Assembly (NCBI RefSeq): GCF_947500255.1
Contig: NZ_CANMRL010000001.1
Span: forward strand, 744,001-808,000
From: an uncultured Psychroserpens sp.
GTDB taxonomy: Bacteria; Bacteroidota; Bacteroidia; Flavobacteriales; Flavobacteriaceae
Direction: 5' to 3'
DNA length: 64,000 nt
Below are positions 54,989 through 63,712 of the stretch, piece by piece. The position numbers and the translations under genes were made by a program. The notes under the pieces were generated by a model, which worked only from the letters and a program-made list of their open reading frames with translations, was not told the origin of the DNA and searched no databases. Position 1 is the first letter of the stretch; each line of letters begins with the position of its first letter.

Positions 54989-55669
54989 ATGAAAACAAAA
55001 TCATTTCTTATAACTCTTATGTGTTTTGCTATGTTTCAACTGAACGCGCAGGAACAGGCAAAAGCCGATGCCATTATTGTTAAATCTGTAAATGCGTTAA
55101 AATCCATATACTCAATAGAATATGAAGTTGTTCAAGAAAAAAATCATGAATTGCGACCAAACATTAATGCCACTTTCATATGTAGCAAAGATGAAAATGT
55201 TGAAGATGTTGCTTTTGGTAAAGTAATGGTAATTGCCAAAGGCAATATTGAACAAAATGGAAAAACCGAAGAATTTGCTTTTTCATATGATGGAGATCAA
55301 TTCAAGTATAATAAAGGCAAAAAGTTTAAAAAGGTGCTCAACACACCTGCTAAAAATTTAGTCATCTCTTATTTGATGCCCTTCGTATATAGTATGAATG
55401 TCCTTCCTTATACAAAAAATAGTTATGCCAGTAAATCAACCCGATACGAATACCTAGGTAAAGAGCAATATAATGGAGAACAATGTTATAAAATCAAAGC
55501 TAGTATCTTAAAGAACGGTCAAAAGAAAGTAACATATACTCAATATTGGTACATCCAATGCGATAATTACTTACCAATAGGATTAACCAACAAGGCATTT
55601 ACTCAGAAAATAAACATAACAGCTCTAAACAAAGAATACCCAAAAACGGTATTCAATATTAACCCTTAA
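54989..55669 (+). CDS. Secreted LolA-like protein without thioredoxin domain
   Basis: The 226-residue product has a signal peptide (ending LNAQE). The rest is the same LolA-like half-barrel as in the TlpA fusions (LKSIYSIEYEVVQEKN, FAFSYDGDQFKYNKG, YWYIQCDNYLPIGL). It ends where the thioredoxin domain would begin in its relatives. It is therefore a single-domain family member, perhaps a ligand carrier for the fusion proteins. The regulon motif is 56 bases upstream. Confidence 0.8.
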   Translation: MKTKSFLITLMCFAMFQLNAQEQAKADAIIVKSVNALKSIYSIEYEVVQEKNHELRPNINATFICSKDENVEDVAFGKVMVIAKGNIEQNGKTEEFAFSYDGDQFKYNKGKKFKKVLNTPAKNLVISYLMPFVYSMNVLPYTKNSYASKSTRYEYLGKEQYNGEQCYKIKASILKNGQKKVTYTQYWYIQCDNYLPIGLTNKAFTQKINITALNKEYPKTVFNINP

Positions 55670-55772
55670 TACTATATTTTACGTTAAGTAACTAACTAAT
55701 TTATTACATGTATTAGTTTTAGGTGTGGACTCTATGATGGTAGAGTTCACATCTTATATAAACCTCATCCAA

Positions 55773-57323
55773 ATGCAAAAACATAGCTTAAATATAAAAG
55801 GAATGCTTGTGGTTTTATTATTAACATCACTCCAGATTAATGCCCAAAAAAAGGGAGTAGCGTTTACTCTCGATTTAACAACAGACACATCCAAAGACAC
55901 CATTCTTGTAACAGGTAAAATCCTTAAAAAACTACCACGAAAGAGTCATATCTTTCAATTTGCCTCTACAGCGCCAGGTGCTTACCAAACTATGAATATG
56001 GGACGATTTGTAAATCACTTTAAAGCATATGACAAAAAAGGGAATGAAATTGATGTAGAGAAAATCAATGTAAATCAATATTACATTTCAAAACCAAGAA
56101 AAGTTTCTAAAATAGAATATAAAATTGCAGAAACATGGGATACGCCTGTAAAAGAGTTTCCTATTCATGCTATGTGTGGATCTTCATTAGAAAACGATCA
56201 TGCGTATATAAGCCTGCATACTGTTATTGGATATTTTGAAGGTACTCAAAATCGTTCAATACACATTCAGTTTTTGAAACCTACATCATGGGAAGTAGGT
56301 ACGGCATTAAAAGAAACCAATGGTAAATATTATGCTGAAAATTTTGACCACGCCGTAGATTCTCCCTTTTTATTAGGAAAGCTCTCTAAAGCTGAAAAAT
56401 TAGTGTCTGGAACTAATATTGAAATCTATACATACTCTCAAAACGATAAGATCAATTCTAGTCAAATACTCAATGGTATGTCAAAAATGATTTTGGCAAC
56501 TGAAGAATTTCTTCAAGAATTACCTGTAGACCGTTATGTGTTTCTATATCATTTTGAGCCAAATACATCAAAACAGTTAGGAGCGTGGGAGCATTCATAT
56601 AGTTCTCAGTATGTTTTACAAGAATCGGAACCTACCGAACCTTTTATGAAACAAATTCAAGATTTAGCCTCTCATGAGTTTTTTCATATCGTAACACCTT
56701 TAAATATCCATAGTGAAGTTATTGAAGAATTTAATTTTAAATCACCTGTGCCGTCTCAACATTTGTGGCTATATGAAGGCGTTACAGAATGGGCCTCTAA
56801 AATATTGCAATTTAGAGCTGGTTTAGTAAACTTTGAAACATTTCTTGAAGAACATATTAAAAAGAAAATACAGATTAACAAAAATTACTTTAATCCAAAG
56901 TGGAGTTTAAAACAAATAGCCGACAAGTCTTTTACCGAAGCAGGTGCAAGGGAGTACGGGAATATTTATTTCAAAGGCGCTCTTACCGCCTTATTTCTTG
57001 ATATAGAATTATTAGAGTTAAGTAATGGAGAATTAGGTCTTAGAGAATTGCTTCAAAAACTAATTAAAAAATACGGTAAAGGAAAGCCTGTTTCAGAAGA
57101 AAACTTCATTAACGATTTGGTAGAAATGACCTATCCAGAAATTAGAGCTTTTTTTGATGAATGCGTTTATACAGACAAAGAGTTGCCTTATGATAAGTAC
57201 CTGGAAAAAATTGGGATTGTTTATGAGCAAAAAGAAAGCAGTGTTTCTAGCATAAAAATATATAAAACTGAAACCCCTACTCCAATGCAAGAAAAATTAT
57301 TTAATGCTTGGAAAAGTAATTAG
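55773..57323 (+). CDS. M61-like (glycyl aminopeptidase-type) metallopeptidase
   Basis: I start at ATG 55773, before a signal peptide (LVVLLLTSLQINAQ), giving 516 residues. The N-terminal half is beta-rich, and the catalytic half has LASHEFFHIVTPLNIHSE with the HExxH zinc motif (His301, Glu302, His305) and LWLYEGVTEWASK supplying the third Glu ligand. The PDZ domain found in many M61 enzymes is absent. It probably trims peptides in the periplasm or at the surface. It lies between LolA-like genes. Confidence 0.82.
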   Translation: MQKHSLNIKGMLVVLLLTSLQINAQKKGVAFTLDLTTDTSKDTILVTGKILKKLPRKSHIFQFASTAPGAYQTMNMGRFVNHFKAYDKKGNEIDVEKINVNQYYISKPRKVSKIEYKIAETWDTPVKEFPIHAMCGSSLENDHAYISLHTVIGYFEGTQNRSIHIQFLKPTSWEVGTALKETNGKYYAENFDHAVDSPFLLGKLSKAEKLVSGTNIEIYTYSQNDKINSSQILNGMSKMILATEEFLQELPVDRYVFLYHFEPNTSKQLGAWEHSYSSQYVLQESEPTEPFMKQIQDLASHEFFHIVTPLNIHSEVIEEFNFKSPVPSQHLWLYEGVTEWASKILQFRAGLVNFETFLEEHIKKKIQINKNYFNPKWSLKQIADKSFTEAGAREYGNIYFKGALTALFLDIELLELSNGELGLRELLQKLIKKYGKGKPVSEENFINDLVEMTYPEIRAFFDECVYTDKELPYDKYLEKIGIVYEQKESSVSSIKIYKTETPTPMQEKLFNAWKSN

Positions 57324-57327
57324 AGTT

Positions 57328-58518
57328 ATGAAAAAAATATACCTAGCAATTGTGTTGATTATTCCATTAGTCATGCATACACAAGAAAATAATAATGCAT
57401 CTGAAATAATACTAAAATTCACAAAAAAAATTGAGCAGATTAAAACTATTAAATATAATGCTCGCTTAGAGGAAAAAGCCACTAACAATGGTCCTAATAA
57501 AAAGAGTTTTTCAATTCAATCCAAAATTAACTACAAGGCACCATCAGCAAAAAACATGAAAGATTGGAAAGCTTTAGTTGATGCCAATATATGCTATGAC
57601 GGCGAAGAGACCAAGATTAAATATGCATATCAAAACAATACCGTTTTTATAGATCATTCAGGATACACTAATCTTATCAGAATAAATGAAGGCAGTATAA
57701 GATCTGCGGTAAGATATATACCTCTAAGCCTCGTAACCTTAAGCATAGATAATCAATCAGGAAGTCTTATAAAAAATAAAGACTATCTATTGCATGATAT
57801 AAAACATCAGCTGCTCGGAGAAGAAAAGATTAATGGCATAAACTGTTACAAAATAAAAGAAATAAAAGTATCAAAACACTCAAAAAAGATTGAAAAGAAC
57901 CAAAGCTCTAAGGTGCTTTGGATTGGGAAAGTTGATTATATAATTAGGGCTTATGAGACTCATAAAGTATTTGTTTCATACACAATAACAGATATAGATT
58001 TCATGCCAAATTCGGATGATTACAATATTGATAGTAATAAAAAAGAGGTTTTCATCACATCTCATGATGAGATATTTAAACGTCCAAAAAAACCACTCTT
58101 AAAGGTTGGGCAGGCCGCTCCAAATTGGGAATTATATTCAGGAAAAGGAGAGCTTAAAAAATTGTCCGAATTAAAAGGAAAAATAGTAGTTTTAGATTTT
58201 TGGGGTACTTGGTGTGCACCCTGTATTAAAGCTATGCCAACTATAGAAAAACTTCATAAAAACTATCTTAATAAGGATGTCGTGGTAATTGGTATTTCGG
58301 TTAATGACGCCATTGGTGATGCCGAAAAATTCTTTTCCGAAAACAATTACACTTATTTGCATCTTAGTCAAGGAGATCAAGTCGGTTATAACTATAATGT
58401 TAGAGCATATCCTACTCTATACATTCTAGATAAACAAGGTAAAGTTTTGTACTCTGAGATTGGGTTTAATTCAAAATCCTACGAACATTGGAAAAGTGTT
58501 ATTAATAAGCACCTATAA
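57328..58518 (+). CDS. LolA-like domain plus TlpA-type thioredoxin
   Basis: I start at ATG 57328 (MKKIYLAIVLIIPLVMHTQE), a signal peptide, giving 396 residues. The LolA-like half-barrel (KIEQIKTIKYNARLEEK, IKYAYQNNTVFIDHSG, VLWIGKVDYIIRAYETH) is followed by a thioredoxin domain with WCAPC at Cys296/Cys299 and VRAYPTLYILDKQG. It follows the M61 gene by four bases, so the two may work together. Confidence 0.87.
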   Translation: MKKIYLAIVLIIPLVMHTQENNNASEIILKFTKKIEQIKTIKYNARLEEKATNNGPNKKSFSIQSKINYKAPSAKNMKDWKALVDANICYDGEETKIKYAYQNNTVFIDHSGYTNLIRINEGSIRSAVRYIPLSLVTLSIDNQSGSLIKNKDYLLHDIKHQLLGEEKINGINCYKIKEIKVSKHSKKIEKNQSSKVLWIGKVDYIIRAYETHKVFVSYTITDIDFMPNSDDYNIDSNKKEVFITSHDEIFKRPKKPLLKVGQAAPNWELYSGKGELKKLSELKGKIVVLDFWGTWCAPCIKAMPTIEKLHKNYLNKDVVVIGISVNDAIGDAEKFFSENNYTYLHLSQGDQVGYNYNVRAYPTLYILDKQGKVLYSEIGFNSKSYEHWKSVINKHL

Positions 58519-58556
58519 ATGAGCAGTATTCTATCTCCGAATAAAACAATTTACTA

Positions 58557-60452
58557 ATGAAAAACACATCGACTAGTCTTATTTCTCTTGTGATTTATTT
58601 ATACTTGGTGTCAAACGTAATTTATTCCCAAAACTCTAGCTCATATAATAGACTTACAAATCAAAATTTAGCAATAACCCTGTGTGATGAAGACGCTGAT
58701 GGGTATATGTCTATTAATGTTCATGAAATAGAAAACTACGTTATACAAACAGTAGGAGTAGAAAATAATTATTTTTTAGAAGAAGTATTAGTTTCAAGTT
58801 CAACCGGAAATATTTATTCTATTTATTCTACTTCTAATGATCCTTACATTTCTACATTATGTAATTTAAATGGAAGTTTTTCAGATATAGCAGTTAACTC
58901 AAACCAACAAGTTTTTGTTTGCGATGATTATTCAATAATTAGCGTTGATAATAATTGTAGTGCTTTTTATTATGACGATTCTTCTTTTCAAAACAATGCA
59001 CTTTCATTTGACGATTTAGACAATTTATATACAGGTAACGGAGTTGAATCTCGTATATATAGATATAGTAATATTAATGACACAACACTATCTAATTATG
59101 AACTTTGGCATGATTTCCAAATGGGAACTTCTGGAGGTGATTTTGTGTTACTCAATAACAAAATGTATATATCATGGAGATTAGCTAATGACAACTTTAG
59201 ACTATATGAAGTAACTGTAAACGAGGATAGAGATTATATCTCCCATATTGATTTAGGTCAACTACCTAATCAAACTTACGGTTTGGCATCAGAATTAGGT
59301 AGCCTTTATGGTGTGACACCTAATAAACTGTTTAAAATAAATCTGTCAGATTTTACATTTTCAGATATTATTCAAAACCCCAATCCAGAAGACAAATGGT
59401 TTGGCGCAGCAGGATTACATGAAGCTATAGTATTTGACATAAATACATATTTAACTTTAAATGATGCTGAAAATGAAGTGAATAGTATAGCTGGAACTTG
59501 GACAAACATAACACCTGGAGAAGAAACTCTCTATATAAGAATAAAAAGTACAACTACTGGAACAGATGATATTATTATTTTAGATATTACTATTTCTTCT
59601 TATCCAAACGTTAATCAACCACTAGATCTCATAAAATGTTTTGATGATGTTCTTGACCTATCTGAGGTGTCCACTCAAATGCAAATAAATCCTGATGATA
59701 ATTTAACCTTTACATATTATAATACAGATCTTGAAAGTAATAATGTTAGTAACCCCTTACCTCTTCAATATAGCAGTATTACAAATCTGGAAACTCTCTT
59801 TGTTAATGTAGAAAATAATAACGGTGGTTGTAATTTGGTTTATAGCTTTCAGGTTATAAATAATGACATTCCGCTTTTACTTCCATTATCAAGTATGCAA
59901 TCCACTTTAATACTTGATTTTTGTTACTTTGATGAAAACAGTAATGGGTATTTTAACCTAAACGATATTGAAAATGATACCATTTTAAGTGAAGGGAACT
60001 TTGAAACCACATTTTATTTAAGTCATTTAGATGCCGAAAACGATACTAACGAAATATCAAACATCTACTATTTAGAAAACCCTATTCAAGAAATTTTCAT
60101 TAAAGTCACCAACGAACATGACTGTTATACAATAACAAACTTTTACTTAGACATAGATTGTTTTACTAATATTGAGATTCTTTCTATTGTTTTTCCAAAA
60201 TTTTTTACACCAAATGGAGATAATCTAAATGATTTTTGGAACATTAAAGGTGCAACAGATAGAATAAAAAGAGAATCCATAATAACGATATTTGATAGAT
60301 ATGGAAAAATGCTATTCTCTTTTATACCCGATTCAATAATTGGTTGGGATGGTACTTTCAATGGTCTCCAACTCCCTGCATCAGATTATTGGTTTGTCTT
60401 CAAAACTAAATCTGGATTAGAAAAAACGGGGCATTTCACATTAAAAAGGTAA
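58557..60452 (+). CDS. T9SS type B sorted surface protein (CHU_C/gliding-type C-terminus)
   Basis: This is a 631-residue protein with a signal peptide, long beta-rich repeats and acidic Asp-rich loops (DEDADGYMSINVHEIENYVI, CYFDENSNGYFNLNDIEN). The last 90 residues are a type B T9SS sorting domain (FFTPNGDNLNDFWNIKGATD, ITIFDRYGKMLFSF, GWDGTFNGLQLPASDYWFV). It is probably exported to the cell surface, where it may act in adhesion or gliding-associated functions. It is 38 bases after the LolA-TlpA gene. Confidence 0.87.
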   Translation: MKNTSTSLISLVIYLYLVSNVIYSQNSSSYNRLTNQNLAITLCDEDADGYMSINVHEIENYVIQTVGVENNYFLEEVLVSSSTGNIYSIYSTSNDPYISTLCNLNGSFSDIAVNSNQQVFVCDDYSIISVDNNCSAFYYDDSSFQNNALSFDDLDNLYTGNGVESRIYRYSNINDTTLSNYELWHDFQMGTSGGDFVLLNNKMYISWRLANDNFRLYEVTVNEDRDYISHIDLGQLPNQTYGLASELGSLYGVTPNKLFKINLSDFTFSDIIQNPNPEDKWFGAAGLHEAIVFDINTYLTLNDAENEVNSIAGTWTNITPGEETLYIRIKSTTTGTDDIIILDITISSYPNVNQPLDLIKCFDDVLDLSEVSTQMQINPDDNLTFTYYNTDLESNNVSNPLPLQYSSITNLETLFVNVENNNGGCNLVYSFQVINNDIPLLLPLSSMQSTLILDFCYFDENSNGYFNLNDIENDTILSEGNFETTFYLSHLDAENDTNEISNIYYLENPIQEIFIKVTNEHDCYTITNFYLDIDCFTNIEILSIVFPKFFTPNGDNLNDFWNIKGATDRIKRESIITIFDRYGKMLFSFIPDSIIGWDGTFNGLQLPASDYWFVFKTKSGLEKTGHFTLKR

Positions 60453-60628
60453 TTGAATACAATATTTAAAGAATTGACCAACTTATTTGTTGAGTTTCTT
60501 CTTCTAAAAACCTTACACTTTTATAATGTTAAGACATTCCACTACATTAAAACAACGTTTCGTTACAAATCGTTTTTCTAAACTAAGCCGCTCATTTAAT
60601 TTAGATACCATATCTAAAAAAATCGACA

Positions 60629-61975
60629 ATGATAACATCAAATACTTTTAAGACACTATTTGTCATTGCAATATTATTATGTTTAACCTGTAAAAATAAT
60701 CCTCATCAGGTTGAAAAAAGCGTAAATGAAATTCATCAAACTATAACAGAAACTGCAGAGTATATCACAAAAGAAGATTTTAGTCGGTTATTTAAAGAGA
60801 CAGATTCTATTGCCACAGCCAACGCCCATATTTGGGATAAAAACATATATGGTCCCATGCTCTTTATTGATCATAAAACAAAAACATATTATGCCAATAC
60901 AAATCCAGACAATGATAGTTTTACACCAGGGTATAAATGCTTTGAAGGAAAGTTTCCTAAAGAAATAATTGTAAATGGAAACACAAATATAAATTGGAAA
61001 GAAAAAAAATGGGCTGTATTAGAATTACCACTATCAAACATGCCTCCTCTATATGCCAAGTTATTAAATCTTCATGAATTAAGTCATATTGCCTTAGGAG
61101 AGCTAGGGTTTCCAAAACATACTGTTGATATCAGTCATTTAAATAAATACAAAGGACGATTATTAATGCGTATAGAAATAGAGTTGTTAAAACGGTTTAT
61201 AAACTCCAATCAAAAAGACCTAAGTTTAATAAAGGATGCTTTGTCTGTTAGGAAAATAAGACATATGGAATTCCCTCTCTATAAAGATCAAGAAAATAGC
61301 TTAGAACTCAATGAGGGTCTTGCAGAATTTATGGCATTGAGCATTGCAACCGATTTTTATGAGCAAAGCTATACCTCATTTTATACAATGCTTATAGATA
61401 ATTATATCAATCTCGATAACTATAATAGGCAGTTCGCCTATTTTTCCATACCAATTTATGGTAATGCTATTAATAAAATAGATGCTTTGTGGCATAAAAA
61501 AATAACACCTAAGACAAATTTGACAAACTTTTTTTCCGAAAAACTAAATCTAACAAGTAATAACGATATAGAATATTATATCTCTAAATACGATTTACAT
61601 AAAATCTCAGACAAAGAGTTTAAACGCGCCGCTCAACAACAAAAAATAACAGATACAATTATTCAAAACTACAAAATACAACCACATTTATTCGTGCCTT
61701 TTTTTAAACAGAGTTTTTCTGCTATGCCTCCAGAATATAGTATTGAAAATGAAGGGAGGTATTTTGGTGGCGTAAAGCTTCAAGATTCATGGGGAACTCT
61801 TAATGCTCATAGCGGTATTTTAATATCCTTAGATTTTAAAAGCTGTTATTTAAAGGCCCCAAAAACAATAACTAAAGACAGTATCGTTGGTGATGGCTAT
61901 GTATTGCGATTTAAAGGCGATTTTGAAATCGTAAAAGAATCAGAAATAAGATATGTTTTAAAAAAGAAAGAATAA
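60629..61975 (+). CDS. Lipoprotein with gluzincin-like HExxH domain
   Basis: The 448-residue product has a lipobox (LLCLTC), then a domain with LNLHELSHIALGELG (HELSH; His149) and a downstream ELNEGLAEFMALSIATDF that offers the third, Glu ligand, as in gluzincin metalloproteases. It follows a 176-base gap that holds no gene I can support, and its stop codon overlaps the next motif copy. Protease activity is inferred from the zinc motif only. Confidence 0.65.
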   Translation: MITSNTFKTLFVIAILLCLTCKNNPHQVEKSVNEIHQTITETAEYITKEDFSRLFKETDSIATANAHIWDKNIYGPMLFIDHKTKTYYANTNPDNDSFTPGYKCFEGKFPKEIIVNGNTNINWKEKKWAVLELPLSNMPPLYAKLLNLHELSHIALGELGFPKHTVDISHLNKYKGRLLMRIEIELLKRFINSNQKDLSLIKDALSVRKIRHMEFPLYKDQENSLELNEGLAEFMALSIATDFYEQSYTSFYTMLIDNYINLDNYNRQFAYFSIPIYGNAINKIDALWHKKITPKTNLTNFFSEKLNLTSNNDIEYYISKYDLHKISDKEFKRAAQQQKITDTIIQNYKIQPHLFVPFFKQSFSAMPPEYSIENEGRYFGGVKLQDSWGTLNAHSGILISLDFKSCYLKAPKTITKDSIVGDGYVLRFKGDFEIVKESEIRYVLKKKE

Positions 61976-61989
61976 GCAACTTTAACCAC
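61974..61989 (+). promoter_or_regulatory. 16-bp regulon motif, AAGCAACTTTAACCAC variant
   Basis: It is identical to the copy at 27266. It overlaps the preceding stop codon and ends 60 bases before the ATG at 62050. A TAACTTTA box 21 bases downstream resembles a -7 element. Confidence 0.75.
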
Positions 61990-62049
61990 TTCAAAGGTCT
62001 TCCTTTAATATAACTTTACTAGACAATTTTATCAAAGATTTTCATAGTT

Positions 62050-63051
62050 ATGAAAAATAAAGCCTTTAGTTGCGTCGTAATATTAATTATGTCTCTATCA
62101 TGCAACAAAAATGCAATTGAGCCATTTACAATTGATGTTAATATAAAAAATCCAGTCAATGGAGAGGTTATCGTATTTATCGAAGATTCTCTAAAGAACG
62201 ACAGAACAAAATGGGAAGTCCAAAACATAAATTCAAACGGGAAATTTCATTTTTCAGATACAATTAACGAACCAAGGTTTTATTATTTTCAATTAGGAAA
62301 AACACCTGTTTATAATGATCTCATAGTTTTCCCAGGTGATAATATAAAAATTAATATTTCTGATGAAGAAATGGATATTGAAAGTAATAAAAGTCAAATA
62401 CACTTAACAAAAACATTTCATCAATTTAAAATGGCAGATGTAGAGGAGAAAAAAGAAATTTTCAAGAGTAAACTTAGAGGATCTCCAATAATTCTGAAAG
62501 CATTAGAGGTATGGCCTTACTATCTAGAATTAGATGATGAAATAACAGAAATAATTGAAGATTTCATAAGCACTCATCCAGATTGGAATATTACTTCACT
62601 TATAAAAAAGGAATATTTTAGTCTAAAAAGAACATCTATAGGTTCTTTAGCACCTAATTTAATTTTACCCAACTCAACAGGCGATTCTATTTCCTTGAAA
62701 GATTATAGGGGCAAGTTTATTTTACTCGATTTTTGGGGTACTTGGTGTAAGCCATGTATTAAAGAAGTTCCAAACACAAAACTGCTATACAAAAATTTAA
62801 AAAATAAACATTTTGAAATTATAGGAATTGCTGTACAAACCGATAAAGTGAAATGGGAGAATTTTATTAGCAATAATGAAATGACTTGGACACAAGTAAT
62901 TGATCAAGGTAAATCTTCTAATAATTTATTTAAACTAAATTCATTTCCATCTACATTCTTGATTGATCCTAAAGGAAGAATTATTGCTAAGAATTTAAGA
63001 CCACACAATAATTGGGAACAAACAATAAATGAAATCTTAACTAATAATTAG
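62050..63051 (+). CDS. TlpA-type thioredoxin lipoprotein with DUF4369-like N-terminus
   Basis: This is a 333-residue lipoprotein (lipobox IMSLSC). The N-terminal domain (NIKNPVNGEVIVFIEDSLKN, RFYYFQLGKTPVYNDLIVFP) resembles DUF4369, and a TlpA/ResA-like thioredoxin domain with WCKPC (Cys233/Cys236) and FPSTFLIDPKG follows. Such proteins are common in Bacteroidota and are placed in the envelope. It belongs to a separate subfamily from the LolA-TlpA proteins here. The regulon motif lies 60 bases upstream. Confidence 0.85.
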   Translation: MKNKAFSCVVILIMSLSCNKNAIEPFTIDVNIKNPVNGEVIVFIEDSLKNDRTKWEVQNINSNGKFHFSDTINEPRFYYFQLGKTPVYNDLIVFPGDNIKINISDEEMDIESNKSQIHLTKTFHQFKMADVEEKKEIFKSKLRGSPIILKALEVWPYYLELDDEITEIIEDFISTHPDWNITSLIKKEYFSLKRTSIGSLAPNLILPNSTGDSISLKDYRGKFILLDFWGTWCKPCIKEVPNTKLLYKNLKNKHFEIIGIAVQTDKVKWENFISNNEMTWTQVIDQGKSSNNLFKLNSFPSTFLIDPKGRIIAKNLRPHNNWEQTINEILTNN

Positions 63052-63137
63052 TATTGTTAATAATATCAACTCTTGATGAGTTAAAATCAAAAAAGATAAT
63101 AATGACAAAACTCATTCAAAGAACAAAAACTGACAAT

Positions 63138-63153
63138 AAGCAATTTTCACCAC
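63138..63153 (+). promoter_or_regulatory. 16-bp regulon motif, AAGCAATTTTCACCAC
   Basis: It ends 49 bases before the ATG at 63203. A TACTTCTTTG stretch about 18 bases downstream resembles a -7 box, which puts the motif in the activator position. Confidence 0.72.
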
Positions 63154-63202
63154 ATAAATAAGCACTCATTTTACTTCTTTGCACCAAACAAAAAATTTAA
63201 AC

Positions 63203-63706
63203 ATGAAAAAAATACTATTACTCTTATGCGTAACATGTACTATTAACATCCTAAGCGCACAAGATAAAGAAACTACTACTACTACAACATATTTCTTCAT
63301 TCGTCATGCCGAAAAAGCTAATGATGGTAGTAAAAATCCGCATTTAACAGATAAAGGAAAAGAAAGAGCTGCACATTGGGCAAACATTCTTAAAGGATAT
63401 AAAATAGACGCTGTGTATTCTACAGATTACTTTAGAACAAAAGAAACAGCAGAACCAACAGCTGAAGCTAATAAACTAGAAACAACATTATACGATCCAA
63501 GAGCTTTTGATCTGCAAAAATTTGTTAATGATACCAAAGGCAAAAATGTACTTATTGTAGGTCATAGTAATACAACACCAATGTATGTCAACACATTTAT
63601 TGGTAAAAACAAGTATGGCCAAATTCAAGAAAATGATTATGGTAACCTCTATATTATTACCATTAAAGACAATGTTGTTAATGATCTTCAACTCTGCAAC
63701 CTTTAA
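63203..63706 (+). CDS. Histidine phosphatase (SixA/PGAM-like), secreted
   Basis: I start at ATG 63203, which opens a signal peptide (MKKILLLLCVTCTINILSAQ). The 167-residue mature-length protein has the histidine-phosphatase signature YFFIRHAEKA (catalytic His in RHAE), PHLTDKGKERAAHWANIL and the second catalytic His in LIVGHSNTTP. The substrate could be a phosphoprotein or a small phosphate ester. A secreted form is unusual for SixA relatives but normal for Bacteroidota envelope PGAM-like proteins. The regulon motif is 49 bases upstream. Confidence 0.85.
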   Translation: MKKILLLLCVTCTINILSAQDKETTTTTTYFFIRHAEKANDGSKNPHLTDKGKERAAHWANILKGYKIDAVYSTDYFRTKETAEPTAEANKLETTLYDPRAFDLQKFVNDTKGKNVLIVGHSNTTPMYVNTFIGKNKYGQIQENDYGNLYIITIKDNVVNDLQLCNL

Positions 63707-63712
63707 TATGTT

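Noticed and set aside
25597-63153. The 16-bp motif as an integron-like attC site or transposon end
   Set aside because: It has no inverted-repeat arms of the attC kind, there is no integrase or transposase in the window, and its position relative to start codons is promoter-like.
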